Shown here: positions 1 to 5,202 of the stretch, one piece after another
Layout: every line of letters starts with the position of its first letter
Position numbering within the stretch: the stretch's first letter is position 1
Source: CAYTTR01 sp964440805
GTDB lineage: Bacteria; Acidobacteriota; Aminicenantia; Aminicenantales; Aminicenantaceae
Assembly (NCBI GenBank): GCA_964440805.1
Contig: CAYTTR010000070.1
Span: forward strand, 1 to 5,677
Direction of reading: 5' to 3'
Length of the DNA stretch: 5,677 nt
Made by a program: the position numbers and the translations under genes
Notes under the pieces: generated by a model
What the model saw: the letters and a program-made list of their open reading frames with translations, nothing else
What the model was told of the DNA's origin: nothing
Databases searched by the model: none

Positions 1-1
1 C

Positions 2-1048
2 GATCCCATTTCCAGGGATGAATTCATTAAACTGGCCATGGAGACTCCACTCAAGCGAGAACCCGGCGTTCTTTATGAATATTCCAATGTGGGATACAGC
101 CTGCTGGGGATTATTATTGAGCTGGTCTCAGGAGAATCATATGAAAAGTTTCTTAACCAAAATCTTTTCACTCCTGCGGGCATGAACCATACAGGCTATT
201 TGATTCCTGATTGGGATAAAGATACTCTTGCTCACGGTTACCGAGGCAGTCAAGACTGGGGAACCCTCTTGGACCACCCCTGGCTTGAAGATGGACCGGG
301 CTGGCATCTGAGGGGAAACGGAGGTATTCTCTCCACAGTCAAGGATATGTACCAATGGCACAAAGCCCTGGAGGGGGATACTGTATTGGGAGAAGAGGAG
401 AAGAAGCTTTTCTATCACCCTCATGTTCGGGAGGGTGAAGAAGCTGATTCGTTTTACGGATATGGATGGGCTATTTTTACCACCCCCAGGGACACTACGC
501 TCATTGCTCATAACGGCGGAAATCCTTATTTTTCAGCGGATTTTCTCAGGTATGTGGATGAAGATGTGGTAATTATCGTGCTGGCCAACACCAACTCCTA
601 CCGCGCCTGGAGAGTGAGCGGACCACTGGCCCGAATCGTTTTTGGTTATGAATACACTCTTCCCAAAAAACCAGATCCTATGGAAATAGGAGCAGAGTCA
701 ACCGGCTCCTGGGGTCTTCCTGACTCTATTACAGGAAACCGGTCTGCCGCTCTTTTGACTGCTGTAGATAGCCAGAATTTGGAAAAAGCCCAAGAATTTA
801 TTAAGGAGAACTTTGCTTCAGGTTTCCTAAAAGAATTTACCCTTGATGAGCATTTGCGTCAATTCAAGAAAATGCAGGAGGAAATTGGAAATATCGAATT
901 AATTGGGGCTGTGAAAACAAGCGACTATTCGGTAAGGCTCAAAGTGAAATCAAGGTCCACGGGCAGGATTTTTCAAATATCTTTAGACCTTGAATCTGTT
1001 CCTCCTCATAAGATTATTGGTGTCGGTGTGGACGTTTTGGATTCATGA
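2..1048 (+). CDS. Beta-lactamase-family serine hydrolase, C-terminal part (5' truncated)
   Basis: The frame is open from base 2, so the ATG at 38 is internal and the true N-terminus lies outside the window; 348 residues are visible. The fold is that of class C beta-lactamase/penicillin-binding-protein-like esterases and peptidases. The Tyr-Ser-Asn catalytic motif is at visible residues 27-29 (context YEYSNVGYSLLG), a GNGGILSTVKDM segment typical of the family is at about 105-116, and HNGG at 170-173 takes the place of the KTG/HTG box. The nucleophile motif SxxK must lie upstream and cannot be seen. After about residue 245 comes a second small domain (a helical stretch containing EKAQEFIKENF, then a beta-rich end closing with PPHKIIGVGV) of the kind found appended to many such hydrolases. 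Substrate unknown; probably exported, but the signal peptide would be off the window. No clear terminator follows. The family call is firm; the reaction is not. Confidence 0.9.
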   Translation, partial: DPISRDEFIKLAMETPLKREPGVLYEYSNVGYSLLGIIIELVSGESYEKFLNQNLFTPAGMNHTGYLIPDWDKDTLAHGYRGSQDWGTLLDHPWLEDGPGWHLRGNGGILSTVKDMYQWHKALEGDTVLGEEEKKLFYHPHVREGEEADSFYGYGWAIFTTPRDTTLIAHNGGNPYFSADFLRYVDEDVVIIVLANTNSYRAWRVSGPLARIVFGYEYTLPKKPDPMEIGAESTGSWGLPDSITGNRSAALLTAVDSQNLEKAQEFIKENFASGFLKEFTLDEHLRQFKKMQEEIGNIELIGAVKTSDYSVRLKVKSRSTGRIFQISLDLESVPPHKIIGVGVDVLDS

Positions 1049-1064
1049 GTTTTGGAATCATGAG
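1035..1064 (+). repeat. 15-bp tandem duplication spanning the serine hydrolase stop codon
   Basis: Two adjacent 15-bp copies, TTTTGGATTCATGAG (1035-1049) and TTTTGGAATCATGAG (1050-1064), differ at one base. The TGA stop at 1046-1048 lies in the first copy. Most simply a slippage duplication at the gene end; no function is implied. Confidence 0.8.
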
Positions 1065-1387
1065 TTTTCCAGAGGCTTTAGCCCCATAAAAAAATCACTT
1101 TAAAGTAGCGTTGTGCGACCCCAACGCAAAAACTTCATCCTGCCCTGCCTGAGGCGGAGGGCTGCCTCCTGCAGGCTGAATAAAGGTGAAAACGGTTGAA
1201 AAAAATAAAAACAATAATATGGAAGCGGCTTTTAAACAAGCGCTTGTCGGCTTTATCAATTTTCTCTCCTTTTATTGAATAATTAATTTTTGAATAACAA
1301 ATTTTTAATTTTTAGACGTAAGCGATGTAAGCGACGCGTAATAATTATGTTAAATTTATTAGTCTTTATGTTTAATCCTTAGGGTAT
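1049..1387. other. Convergent intergenic space (339 bp), no supported gene
   Basis: This AT-rich space separates two genes that converge. It contains a 10-bp palindrome ACTTTAAAGT (1097-1106), a weak 6-bp stem GCGTTG/CAACGC (1108-1127), the GC-rich hairpin listed separately, a 12-bp perfect palindrome ACAAGCGCTTGT (1236-1247), and a 9-bp tandem repeat GTAAGCGAT/GTAAGCGAC (1318-1335). None of the hairpins is followed by a convincing T-tract, so I do not call an intrinsic terminator for either flanking gene. A 30-codon GTG frame at 1186-1278 is too short to support. Confidence 0.7.
1147..1176. repeat. GC-rich double-stem hairpin (REP-like element)
   Basis: An outer 5-bp stem pairs GCCTG (1147-1151) with CAGGC (1172-1176). 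An inner 5-bp stem pairs GGAGG (1156-1160) with CCTCC (1165-1169) around the tetraloop GCTG, with an asymmetric internal loop between the stems. The block is strikingly G+C rich against AT-rich flanks, as expected of a dispersed intergenic palindrome. There is no U-tract, so it is unlikely to be a simple terminator. Whether it is repeated elsewhere in the genome cannot be seen here. Confidence 0.45.
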
Positions 1388-2089
1388 TTAAAATCCTGAG
1401 TAACGGATGTGCACAGGGAAGGAATATTCTTCAGCTGCAGCAATCTCCTCAAGGCATTTGACCCATTCATCCACGACAGCAGGGCTATCGGCGAGATCGA
1501 TGGATTTCATGGCTGCCTCCTTGGCTTGTTCCACAAGTTTTTTGGCTTCTTCCATCTTTCCTTCCATCATGAGCTCCTGTGCCTTGGTTGCCAGATCTTT
1601 GGCATCTCCTCCTGAGCTAATCCTGTCGCGATATTTTTTATAAATCACCTCGTCCATCCGTCCTTCCTCTGTGGCCAGGTAATAATAATTCTTCAAGTAC
1701 CTGTGTTTTTCTTTTATCTTCTCTAAATCTTCTTGGGTCAGAAATCCCCGGTCAACACAACCTTCCAGTTTCGAGAAAATGAGATTTACCCATTGGCTGT
1801 TGCCCCACATTTCCTCAACATGGACTCCGGCAGCATCCGGAAGGCGGTCGATAAATATGAAAAAAATGCTTTTTTGCCCGGTTTCCTCGAGAATCCGTTC
1901 ATTATGGGGCTTTCCTTTTTGCTGGAGATAATGAGCTCTGACCTTCTCGTAAGAATCCTTCACCAGAAATTCATCTGTGCTATCCGGGCTCGCCGGTACC
2001 GCACCTTCATAAACCTCCGGTTTTTGGCTGTATCCCTGCATCGTCATGAATACCAGGATTGCAGCCAAAACCAATATGGTTTTTTTCAT
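1388..2089 (-). CDS. Exported protein of unknown function with signal peptide
   Basis: 233 residues. An AAGGAGG ribosome binding site (2099-2105) lies 9 nt before the ATG, which fixes the start. Residues 1-21 form a clear Sec signal peptide: two Lys, a hydrophobic core, and likely cleavage after GYS at 21. There is no lipobox. The early mature part contains VYEGAVP (26-32) and KDSYEKVRAHY (44-54), a pattern I associate with small periplasmic domains having a YPGA...DSxEKVxxFY signature. From about 116 to 221 the protein is strongly charged and alpha-helical (a coiled coil is likely), ending in SFPVHIRYSGF. I see no catalytic motif. It lies 44 nt downstream of the DUF5615 gene on the same strand and could be read through from that promoter, but its own strong ribosome site and its export signal suggest an unrelated job. 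Real gene: high confidence; function: unknown. Confidence 0.85.
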   Translation of the reverse strand: MKKTILVLAAILVFMTMQGYSQKPEVYEGAVPASPDSTDEFLVKDSYEKVRAHYLQQKGKPHNERILEETGQKSIFFIFIDRLPDAAGVHVEEMWGNSQWVNLIFSKLEGCVDRGFLTQEDLEKIKEKHRYLKNYYYLATEEGRMDEVIYKKYRDRISSGGDAKDLATKAQELMMEGKMEEAKKLVEQAKEAAMKSIDLADSPAVVDEWVKCLEEIAAAEEYSFPVHIRYSGF

Positions 2090-2133
2090 CTGTTCAATCC
2101 TCCTTTATTATTAAAAAAGATTGGAATTTTGTT

Positions 2134-2514
2134 TTACTCCAACTTTATGGGTAAATTTCTATATCTTACTGAGAAATCGTCAACGCTTACTATAATTCCT
2201 TCTTCTAATTCTTGTTTCATTTTAGAAACAATCTCAATAAGTCGCCGAGTTATATAATCTGGTTTTGGATTTTCCACCCTAATATTTATCACCCTTGGTT
2301 TTTCATGCCCTCCTATTGCCAATAATGCTGAAAAATCCAAATCCTGGGTGATTATCACTTTATTGTGTAGACGAGCATAGTTAAGGAGGTCTATATCCTT
2401 TGTGTTTGCTTCCATAATCTCTGAAACTCTTACAATTTGCCAGCCTTGTTTTTTTAATTCATTTATAGTTAGTGGTGATATGTTCATATTGGCAATAAAC
2501 CCAAGGTCAGCCAT
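2134..2514 (-). CDS. DUF5615 PIN-like toxin (probable ribonuclease of a toxin-antitoxin pair)
   Basis: 126 residues, the usual size for DUF5615 (COG4634), a PIN-like family proposed to act as the RNase toxin paired with DUF433 antitoxins. The visible signature is FIANMNISP (6-14), a helix with GWQIVRVSEI (24-33), acidic D40/D42, ITQDLDF (55-61, giving D58 and D60), and the typical end VDDFSVRYRNLPI (111-123). Oddity: the N-terminal acidic position, usually Asp in [FL]-L-A/V-D-x-N, is Asn9 (AAT codon). This could weaken metal binding or could be a trait of a subfamily. The ATG lies 3 nt after the antitoxin stop, with an AAAAGGTG ribosome site (2523-2530) inside the end of the antitoxin gene, so the two are transcribed together and probably translated in tandem. 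The family call is strong; enzymatic activity is inferred. Confidence 0.9.
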   Translation of the reverse strand: MADLGFIANMNISPLTINELKKQGWQIVRVSEIMEANTKDIDLLNYARLHNKVIITQDLDFSALLAIGGHEKPRVINIRVENPKPDYITRRLIEIVSKMKQELEEGIIVSVDDFSVRYRNLPIKLE

Positions 2515-2517
2515 TAA

Positions 2518-2754
2518 TTAGACACCTTTTAAAGGAAAAAATATTGCCTTTTCTGAAGAGAGCCAAGCTGCGTATTTTAAAGCTTGAACTATATCTTCTT
2601 CCTCAAGTTCTGGATAAGCTTTTATAATATCTTCTTTTGTCATGCCGCCGGCAATTAATTTGAGAATAATGGAAACTGTTATCCTCATGCCTCTAATAGT
2701 CGGCTGCCCAAGACAAACTTCAGGGTCAATGGTAATACGATCCAGTTCTTTCAT
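2518..2754 (-). CDS. DUF433 antitoxin
   Basis: 78 residues, full length for DUF433 (COG2442). The core GQPTIRGMRITVSIILKL (16-33), then GGMTKEDIIKAYPEL (36-50), then EDIVQALKYAAW (53-64) is the family hallmark: a small helix-turn-helix-like domain that in this pairing is thought to bind DNA for autoregulation and to neutralise the toxin. The ATG at 2754 is preceded by GAGGGAG-type ribosome site bases (2762-2767) with 7 nt spacing. It is the first gene of the minus-strand group and ends 3 nt before the DUF5615 toxin start. The residues after YAAW (SSEKAIFFPLKGV) are variable and may be the toxin-contacting tail. The antitoxin role rests on family knowledge and gene order, not on a visible active site. 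Confidence 0.92.
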   Translation of the reverse strand: MKELDRITIDPEVCLGQPTIRGMRITVSIILKLIAGGMTKEDIIKAYPELEEEDIVQALKYAAWLSSEKAIFFPLKGV

Positions 2755-2894
2755 CTTATCTCTCCCTCGATTGAAAATATAAATATAAAATACAATTGAG
2801 CTTTAATTTTATGCCGTCAGACATTAAAGGATTTTGATGTACATGATGGATTCGCTTTCGCTTGTCGTTGCTCAACTTCAATCAGATTAATGTC

Positions 2895-2924
2895 AATATA
2901 ACAGATTTTTTAAATGAAGGTCAA
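2895..2924 (-). promoter_or_regulatory. Candidate sigma70-type promoter for the DUF433-DUF5615 pair
   Basis: Read on the minus strand: TTGACC (2919-2924), 18 nt, TATATT (2895-2900), each box 5 of 6 to consensus. It would start transcription near 2888, leaving about 134 nt of leader before the DUF433 ATG. A second, closer start from the AT-rich stretch at 2770-2800 is possible but has no good -35 box. Confidence 0.45.
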
Positions 2925-2974
2925 TAATTGAATGAGATAGCTGGAATGAGACGGCTGGGCTAAGAATCAAGTAG

Positions 2975-3169
2975 ATAGGTAAGCTGTATATAAGGGGGAC
3001 GTTCCCCAAAGGGACACCTCTTTCCCTGGAGTTATTTTATTTAGGAGCAGGAAGTAAAAAAATTCCGAATTTGTTTTCAAAAAATAATAAGTATTTTGTC
3101 GCAATAACCACTAATGAAGAAAATTTTCAGATAATCAAACCCAATAAAATGATCTGGGGAAATGATTGA
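2975..3169 (+). pseudogene. Possible decayed 3' end of an unidentified gene
   Basis: A 64-codon frame runs from after a TAG (2972-2974) to TGA at 3167-3169. It has no ATG, GTG or TTG start with a ribosome site; the only Met is five residues before the end. The last 45 residues read like protein: FYLGAGSKKIPNLF, NKYFVAITTNEENFQIIKP, then NKMIWGND. The first part covers the twin hairpins and may not have been coding. I do not recognise the family. It may equally be chance in AT-rich DNA. Confidence 0.25.
2994..3027. repeat. Twin adjacent hairpins, possibly a REP/IS200-end-like element
   Basis: GGGGGACGTTCCCC (2994-3007) is a near-perfect 14-bp palindrome with a single G-T mismatch pair around ACGT. 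Three bases later AGGGA (3010-3014) pairs with TCCCT (3023-3027) around an 8-nt loop. A G-rich stem next to a second hairpin is the arrangement of REP-type elements and of the ends bound by Y1 (IS200/RAYT) transposases. No transposase is present here, so this is suggestive only. Confidence 0.35.
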
Positions 3170-3250
3170 TGTTGGAATTTTGGGTTTAAAATTTGTTTTA
3201 AGAAAAATCGATTAGGGGAGGATTTTTATAATCTTTTTCTTTTTCTGCAG

Positions 3251-3303
3251 GATAAATCAGCTAAGCTGACATTTAAGCCAAGCCACAAGATAAATCAGCC
3301 AAG
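3251..3303. repeat. Direct repeat GATAAATCAGCYAAG at the 3' end of the ATPase gene
   Basis: GATAAATCAGCTAAG (3251-3265) and GATAAATCAGCCAAG (3289-3303) match at 14 of 15 bases with a 38-bp period. The second copy covers the ATPase stop codon (3295-3297). The first copy extends into a 13-base palindrome TCAGCTAAGCTGA (3257-3269). It may be a local duplication of the gene end; the palindrome lacks a T-tract, so it is a poor terminator. Confidence 0.7.
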
Positions 3304-4674
3304 GTACAAGTCACCCTGGAATAAAATCACCTTTTCTTTTCTGGCAAGTTCGATCATACCGTTCGTAAATCCATTTTTAGAAAAGAGCAGATATGAAATT
3401 TTTGTTTTATCGTCACCCCAGTTAACCGCCTTTGATTTTCTTTTGAGCTCTTCATAAATATTCATTCCCCCAGGTTTCCGGCTCCACTTGACCTCTCCAA
3501 ATAATATGGAGTTTCTTTCCCGGTCTAAACCCACAATGTCGATTTCATCATTTCTGTCCCACCATCTTCCCAGCCGTTCAAAATTAAAAAATAATGAAGG
3601 ATTATTCTTTACGATTTCGCAGGCGACTTTTTCATACACAAATGAAATATAATCAGACATTCCCTGCTTTATTTCGTCTTTAACCTTATCGACCTGATCC
3701 ATTTCGAGAGCCGCTCTTCTTGGAAACACAAAACGAAACCAGAATTGGAAAAATTCGTCCTTGATTCTATAGAGGCCTTTTTTACTTTTATGAGGTTTAT
3801 CTTCCGTCACAGGAACTTCTCTTTCCAGAATATCAAGATCAGAAAGGACACCGAGATACTTATTGGCTTTAGGCTGGGGAATCGCTGTAGCATTCACGAT
3901 TTCGGAAATCCTTCTCTTTCCTTGAGCGATCGCCTGCAGTAAGGTGAAATAAAACCTTGGTTCTCTCAGTTCTTCCCGGAGGATGAACTCCACTTCATCG
4001 TATAACGGCTCACCTTTTTTCAAAACCTTGTCTCTAAGGTTTTTATAGAAACTATCTTCTTTGGATAACCAGAGCCAATATGCAGGCGTTCCACCTGCTA
4101 CTGAGTAATGGAACATTTGGTCTTCAAAGGTTTTTGTCTGTCTGAACTTTCTGATCTCAGTAAAAGACATGGGTTGTATTTTCCACTGCCCGGTTCTCCT
4201 TCCGAAAAGGGGTGCTTTGTATCCCAGAACCTCTGTCTCCATCATCGCCACACTTGAACCAATTAAGATAACAAATACAGAACTTTTAGACAGATGTTCA
4301 TCCCAAAGACGCTGGAAAATGCTGGGTATGGCTCTATTAGTTTGAATGAGATAAGGAAATTCATCGAAGACGAGGACGAATTTTTTATTCTTCTCTGTTA
4401 TATAGCGAAAACTTTCTTCCCAATTGTCAAATCCTCGGGTGAAAAGAAGAGGCTCCTTGAAGAATTCTCCCAGGGAAGAAGAAAACCTCTTTAGCTGCTC
4501 TCGCTCATTAGTACTTTCGGAAAGAAAATAAACATGAGGTTTGTTCCTGATGAATCGTTTTACCAGTTCTGTTTTTCCAACTCTCCTTTTTCCCCAGAAT
4601 ACAATCATCTGAGCCTGAGACTCTTCCCACTTGTTCTCAAGAAAAGTGAGTTCACGTTCCCGATTGATGAACAA
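3295..4674 (-). CDS. AAA-type ATPase with C-terminal DUF234 (PD-(D/E)XK-like) domain
   Basis: 459 residues, normal for this family of prokaryotic ATPases (ATPase_2 plus DUF234). Walker A is GKRRVGKT at 28-35, Walker B is FVLVFDE at 99-105, a sensor-like VILIGSS is at 135-141, and the family's FGRRTG is at 157-162. A winged helix-turn-helix follows at about 245-300 (LLQAIAQGKRRISEIV, then LGVLSDLDILERE), then the DUF234 part from about 305 (FFQFWFRFVFPRR). E377/D379 (EIDIVGL) and E394-V-K396 (GEVKW) form a PD-(D/E)XK-nuclease-like core that looks intact. The start is TTG at 4674: GGGAG (4681-4685) lies 6 nt upstream, and an in-frame TAA at 4699-4701 leaves no ATG upstream. A soluble DNA-associated ATPase, possibly nucleolytic and mobile or defence-related; the true role of the family is unsettled. 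It appears to be transcribed alone from the promoter just upstream. Confidence 0.93.
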   Translation of the reverse strand: MFINRERELTFLENKWEESQAQMIVFWGKRRVGKTELVKRFIRNKPHVYFLSESTNEREQLKRFSSSLGEFFKEPLLFTRGFDNWEESFRYITEKNKKFVLVFDEFPYLIQTNRAIPSIFQRLWDEHLSKSSVFVILIGSSVAMMETEVLGYKAPLFGRRTGQWKIQPMSFTEIRKFRQTKTFEDQMFHYSVAGGTPAYWLWLSKEDSFYKNLRDKVLKKGEPLYDEVEFILREELREPRFYFTLLQAIAQGKRRISEIVNATAIPQPKANKYLGVLSDLDILEREVPVTEDKPHKSKKGLYRIKDEFFQFWFRFVFPRRAALEMDQVDKVKDEIKQGMSDYISFVYEKVACEIVKNNPSLFFNFERLGRWWDRNDEIDIVGLDRERNSILFGEVKWSRKPGGMNIYEELKRKSKAVNWGDDKTKISYLLFSKNGFTNGMIELARKEKVILFQGDLYLG

Positions 4675-4700
4675 TTTTATCTCCCAAAAATATCTTTTTT

Positions 4701-4730
4701 ATACTCTAAAGTATTATACTTATAAGTATA
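4701..4730. promoter_or_regulatory. Two tandem palindromes over the ATPase promoter (candidate operator)
   Basis: A perfect 16-bp palindrome TATACTTATAAGTATA (4715-4730) lies beside a second inverted repeat ATACT-ctaa-AGTAT (4701-4714). Both have the same ATACT/AGTAT arms and their centres are 15 bp apart. Together they fill the space from the -35 box to just before the ribosome site. This geometry suits side-by-side binding of a dimeric repressor. The ATPase's own winged helix is an obvious candidate for self-control, by inference only. Confidence 0.55.
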
Positions 4731-4738
4731 TTTGTCAA
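4710..4738 (-). promoter_or_regulatory. Promoter of the ATPase gene
   Basis: On the minus strand a perfect TTGACA -35 box (4733-4738) is followed by TATAAT (4713-4718) after only 14 nt, or by the weaker AATACT (4710-4715) after the usual 17 nt. Either would start transcription about 25-35 nt before the TTG start. The short 14-nt spacing to the perfect -10 box is unusual. The TTGACA overlaps the last stop codon of the broken gene upstream. Confidence 0.6.
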
Positions 4739-4938
4739 GAGATCGCTCTTTCGATCTCAATCTCCGGAGTAATGGTTTTTGGATCTTTATCCCAAAAAGT
4801 TCTTTTCTCATTTTATAAACTTGATGAAAAATTCTTTTATTTCTTTCCTGCCAAGTAGCTTTCCGGAGGGAGTATTTGAGTCTTAAGGAGCTGAATAAGA
4901 ATTTTATGAAGATCCCGAATCTTGCTTATCCAATTCAT
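4735..4938 (-). pseudogene. Broken small gene upstream of the ATPase (unidentified family)
   Basis: On the minus strand an ATG at 4938 opens a frame beginning MNWISKIRDLHKILIQ and ending PPESYLAGKK at a TAA (4837-4839). The same frame meets a second TAA (4813-4815) and then resumes with NEKRTFWDK and FWDKDPKTITPEIEIERAI, ending at TGA 4735-4737. The shifted frame between them (4808-4852) reads GRKEIKEFFIKFIK, which would join the two parts smoothly. Two compensating indels could therefore have interrupted one continuous protein of about 68 residues. The FWDxDP segment recalls the DUF6922-type proteins found beside AbiEii-like nucleotidyltransferases, but this is a weak resemblance. The alternative is a real 33-residue protein (4837-4938) followed by unrelated sequence. 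Confidence 0.45.
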
Positions 4939-4945
4939 TTTTTAA

Positions 4946-4954
4946 ATTATATCA
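4946..4954 (-). promoter_or_regulatory. Extended -10 promoter element of the broken gene
   Basis: TGATATAAT on the minus strand is a perfect extended -10 (TGnTATAAT). The ATG at 4938 is 7 nt further on, so transcription would begin at or next to the start codon, giving a leaderless or nearly leaderless message, with no ribosome site visible. The matching -35 position is poor (TTCATT). Confidence 0.4.
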
Positions 4955-4978
4955 TGGAAATGCTTAATAATGAATATC

Positions 4979-4993
4979 CGGCATTTAATGCCG
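4979..4993. repeat. Short hairpin CGGCAT-TTA-ATGCCG
   Basis: A perfect 6-bp stem with a 3-nt loop, just upstream of the extended -10 element on the minus strand. There is no T-tract on either side, so it is not a convincing terminator; it could be a protein-binding palindrome. Confidence 0.45.
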
Positions 4994-5039
4994 CTTGTTA
5001 ATGCAGAATAGACTCTATGATAAAAAGTGTGATGGGAGA

Positions 5040-5084
5040 CCCCACAATCCCGTGAGCACCCCACAATCCCCACAACCCCCACAA
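5040..5084 (-). repeat. TTGTGGGG repeat with G-quadruplex potential
   Basis: On the + strand CCCCACAA occurs at 5040, 5059, 5068 and 5077; the first two copies lie in a longer 13-bp repeat ACCCCACAATCCC with a 19-bp period. The minus strand therefore has five G-runs of 5, 4, 4, 3 and 4 bases separated by 4-7 nt, which meets the standard G3+N1-7 quadruplex pattern. It lies between the divergent broken-gene promoter and the lipoprotein gene, 119 bp before the latter's start. It may be a simple-repeat expansion or a regulatory structure. Confidence 0.6.
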
Positions 5085-5202
5085 ACAAATTACCCGGTAA
5101 ACATAGGCAGTAATAATTTAAAGTCAACCTTTTGGAGTGGGTTTGCGTCTATATTAATAACATGATGAAGTTTATAAAAATACAGGTAATAAAGGGAGAG
5201 GA

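Larger units (their letters stand above)
2755..3294. other. 540-bp gap between minus-strand genes, without an intact gene
   Basis: Besides the promoter, the twin hairpins, the reading-frame remnant and the direct repeat listed separately, this stretch has an 8-bp inverted repeat GACATTAA (2820-2827)/TTAATGTC (2887-2894), enclosing an 8-bp palindrome ATGTACAT and the purine/pyrimidine pattern TTCGCTTTCGCTTGTCG. The part nearest DUF433 (2770-2815) is very AT rich. No RNA gene was recognised. No strong terminator was found for the ATPase gene that ends at 3295. Confidence 0.6.

Noticed and set aside
1075..1127. Possible intrinsic terminator after the serine hydrolase gene.
   Set aside because: The stems are 4-6 bp and are followed by A-runs rather than T-runs on the + strand.
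1186..1278. A 30-codon GTG frame on the + strand containing MEAAFKQALVGFINFLSFY.
   Set aside because: Too short, no spaced ribosome site before the GTG or the internal ATG, and it contains a 12-bp palindrome; chance is likely.
1733..2257. A long + strand frame opposite the signal-peptide protein and the end of the toxin gene.
   Set aside because: It is antisense to two well-supported genes that have ribosome sites and family motifs, and its translation shows no domain.
5039..5084. CRISPR-like short repeats.
   Set aside because: The units are only 8-13 bp with 9-19 bp periods and no unique spacers of proper length, so this is a simple repeat.
4942..5127. A 61-codon minus-strand frame across the G-rich repeat.
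   Set aside because: It is driven by the simple TTGTGGGG repeat and has a Cys/Gly/Val-rich sequence without domain features or ribosome site.
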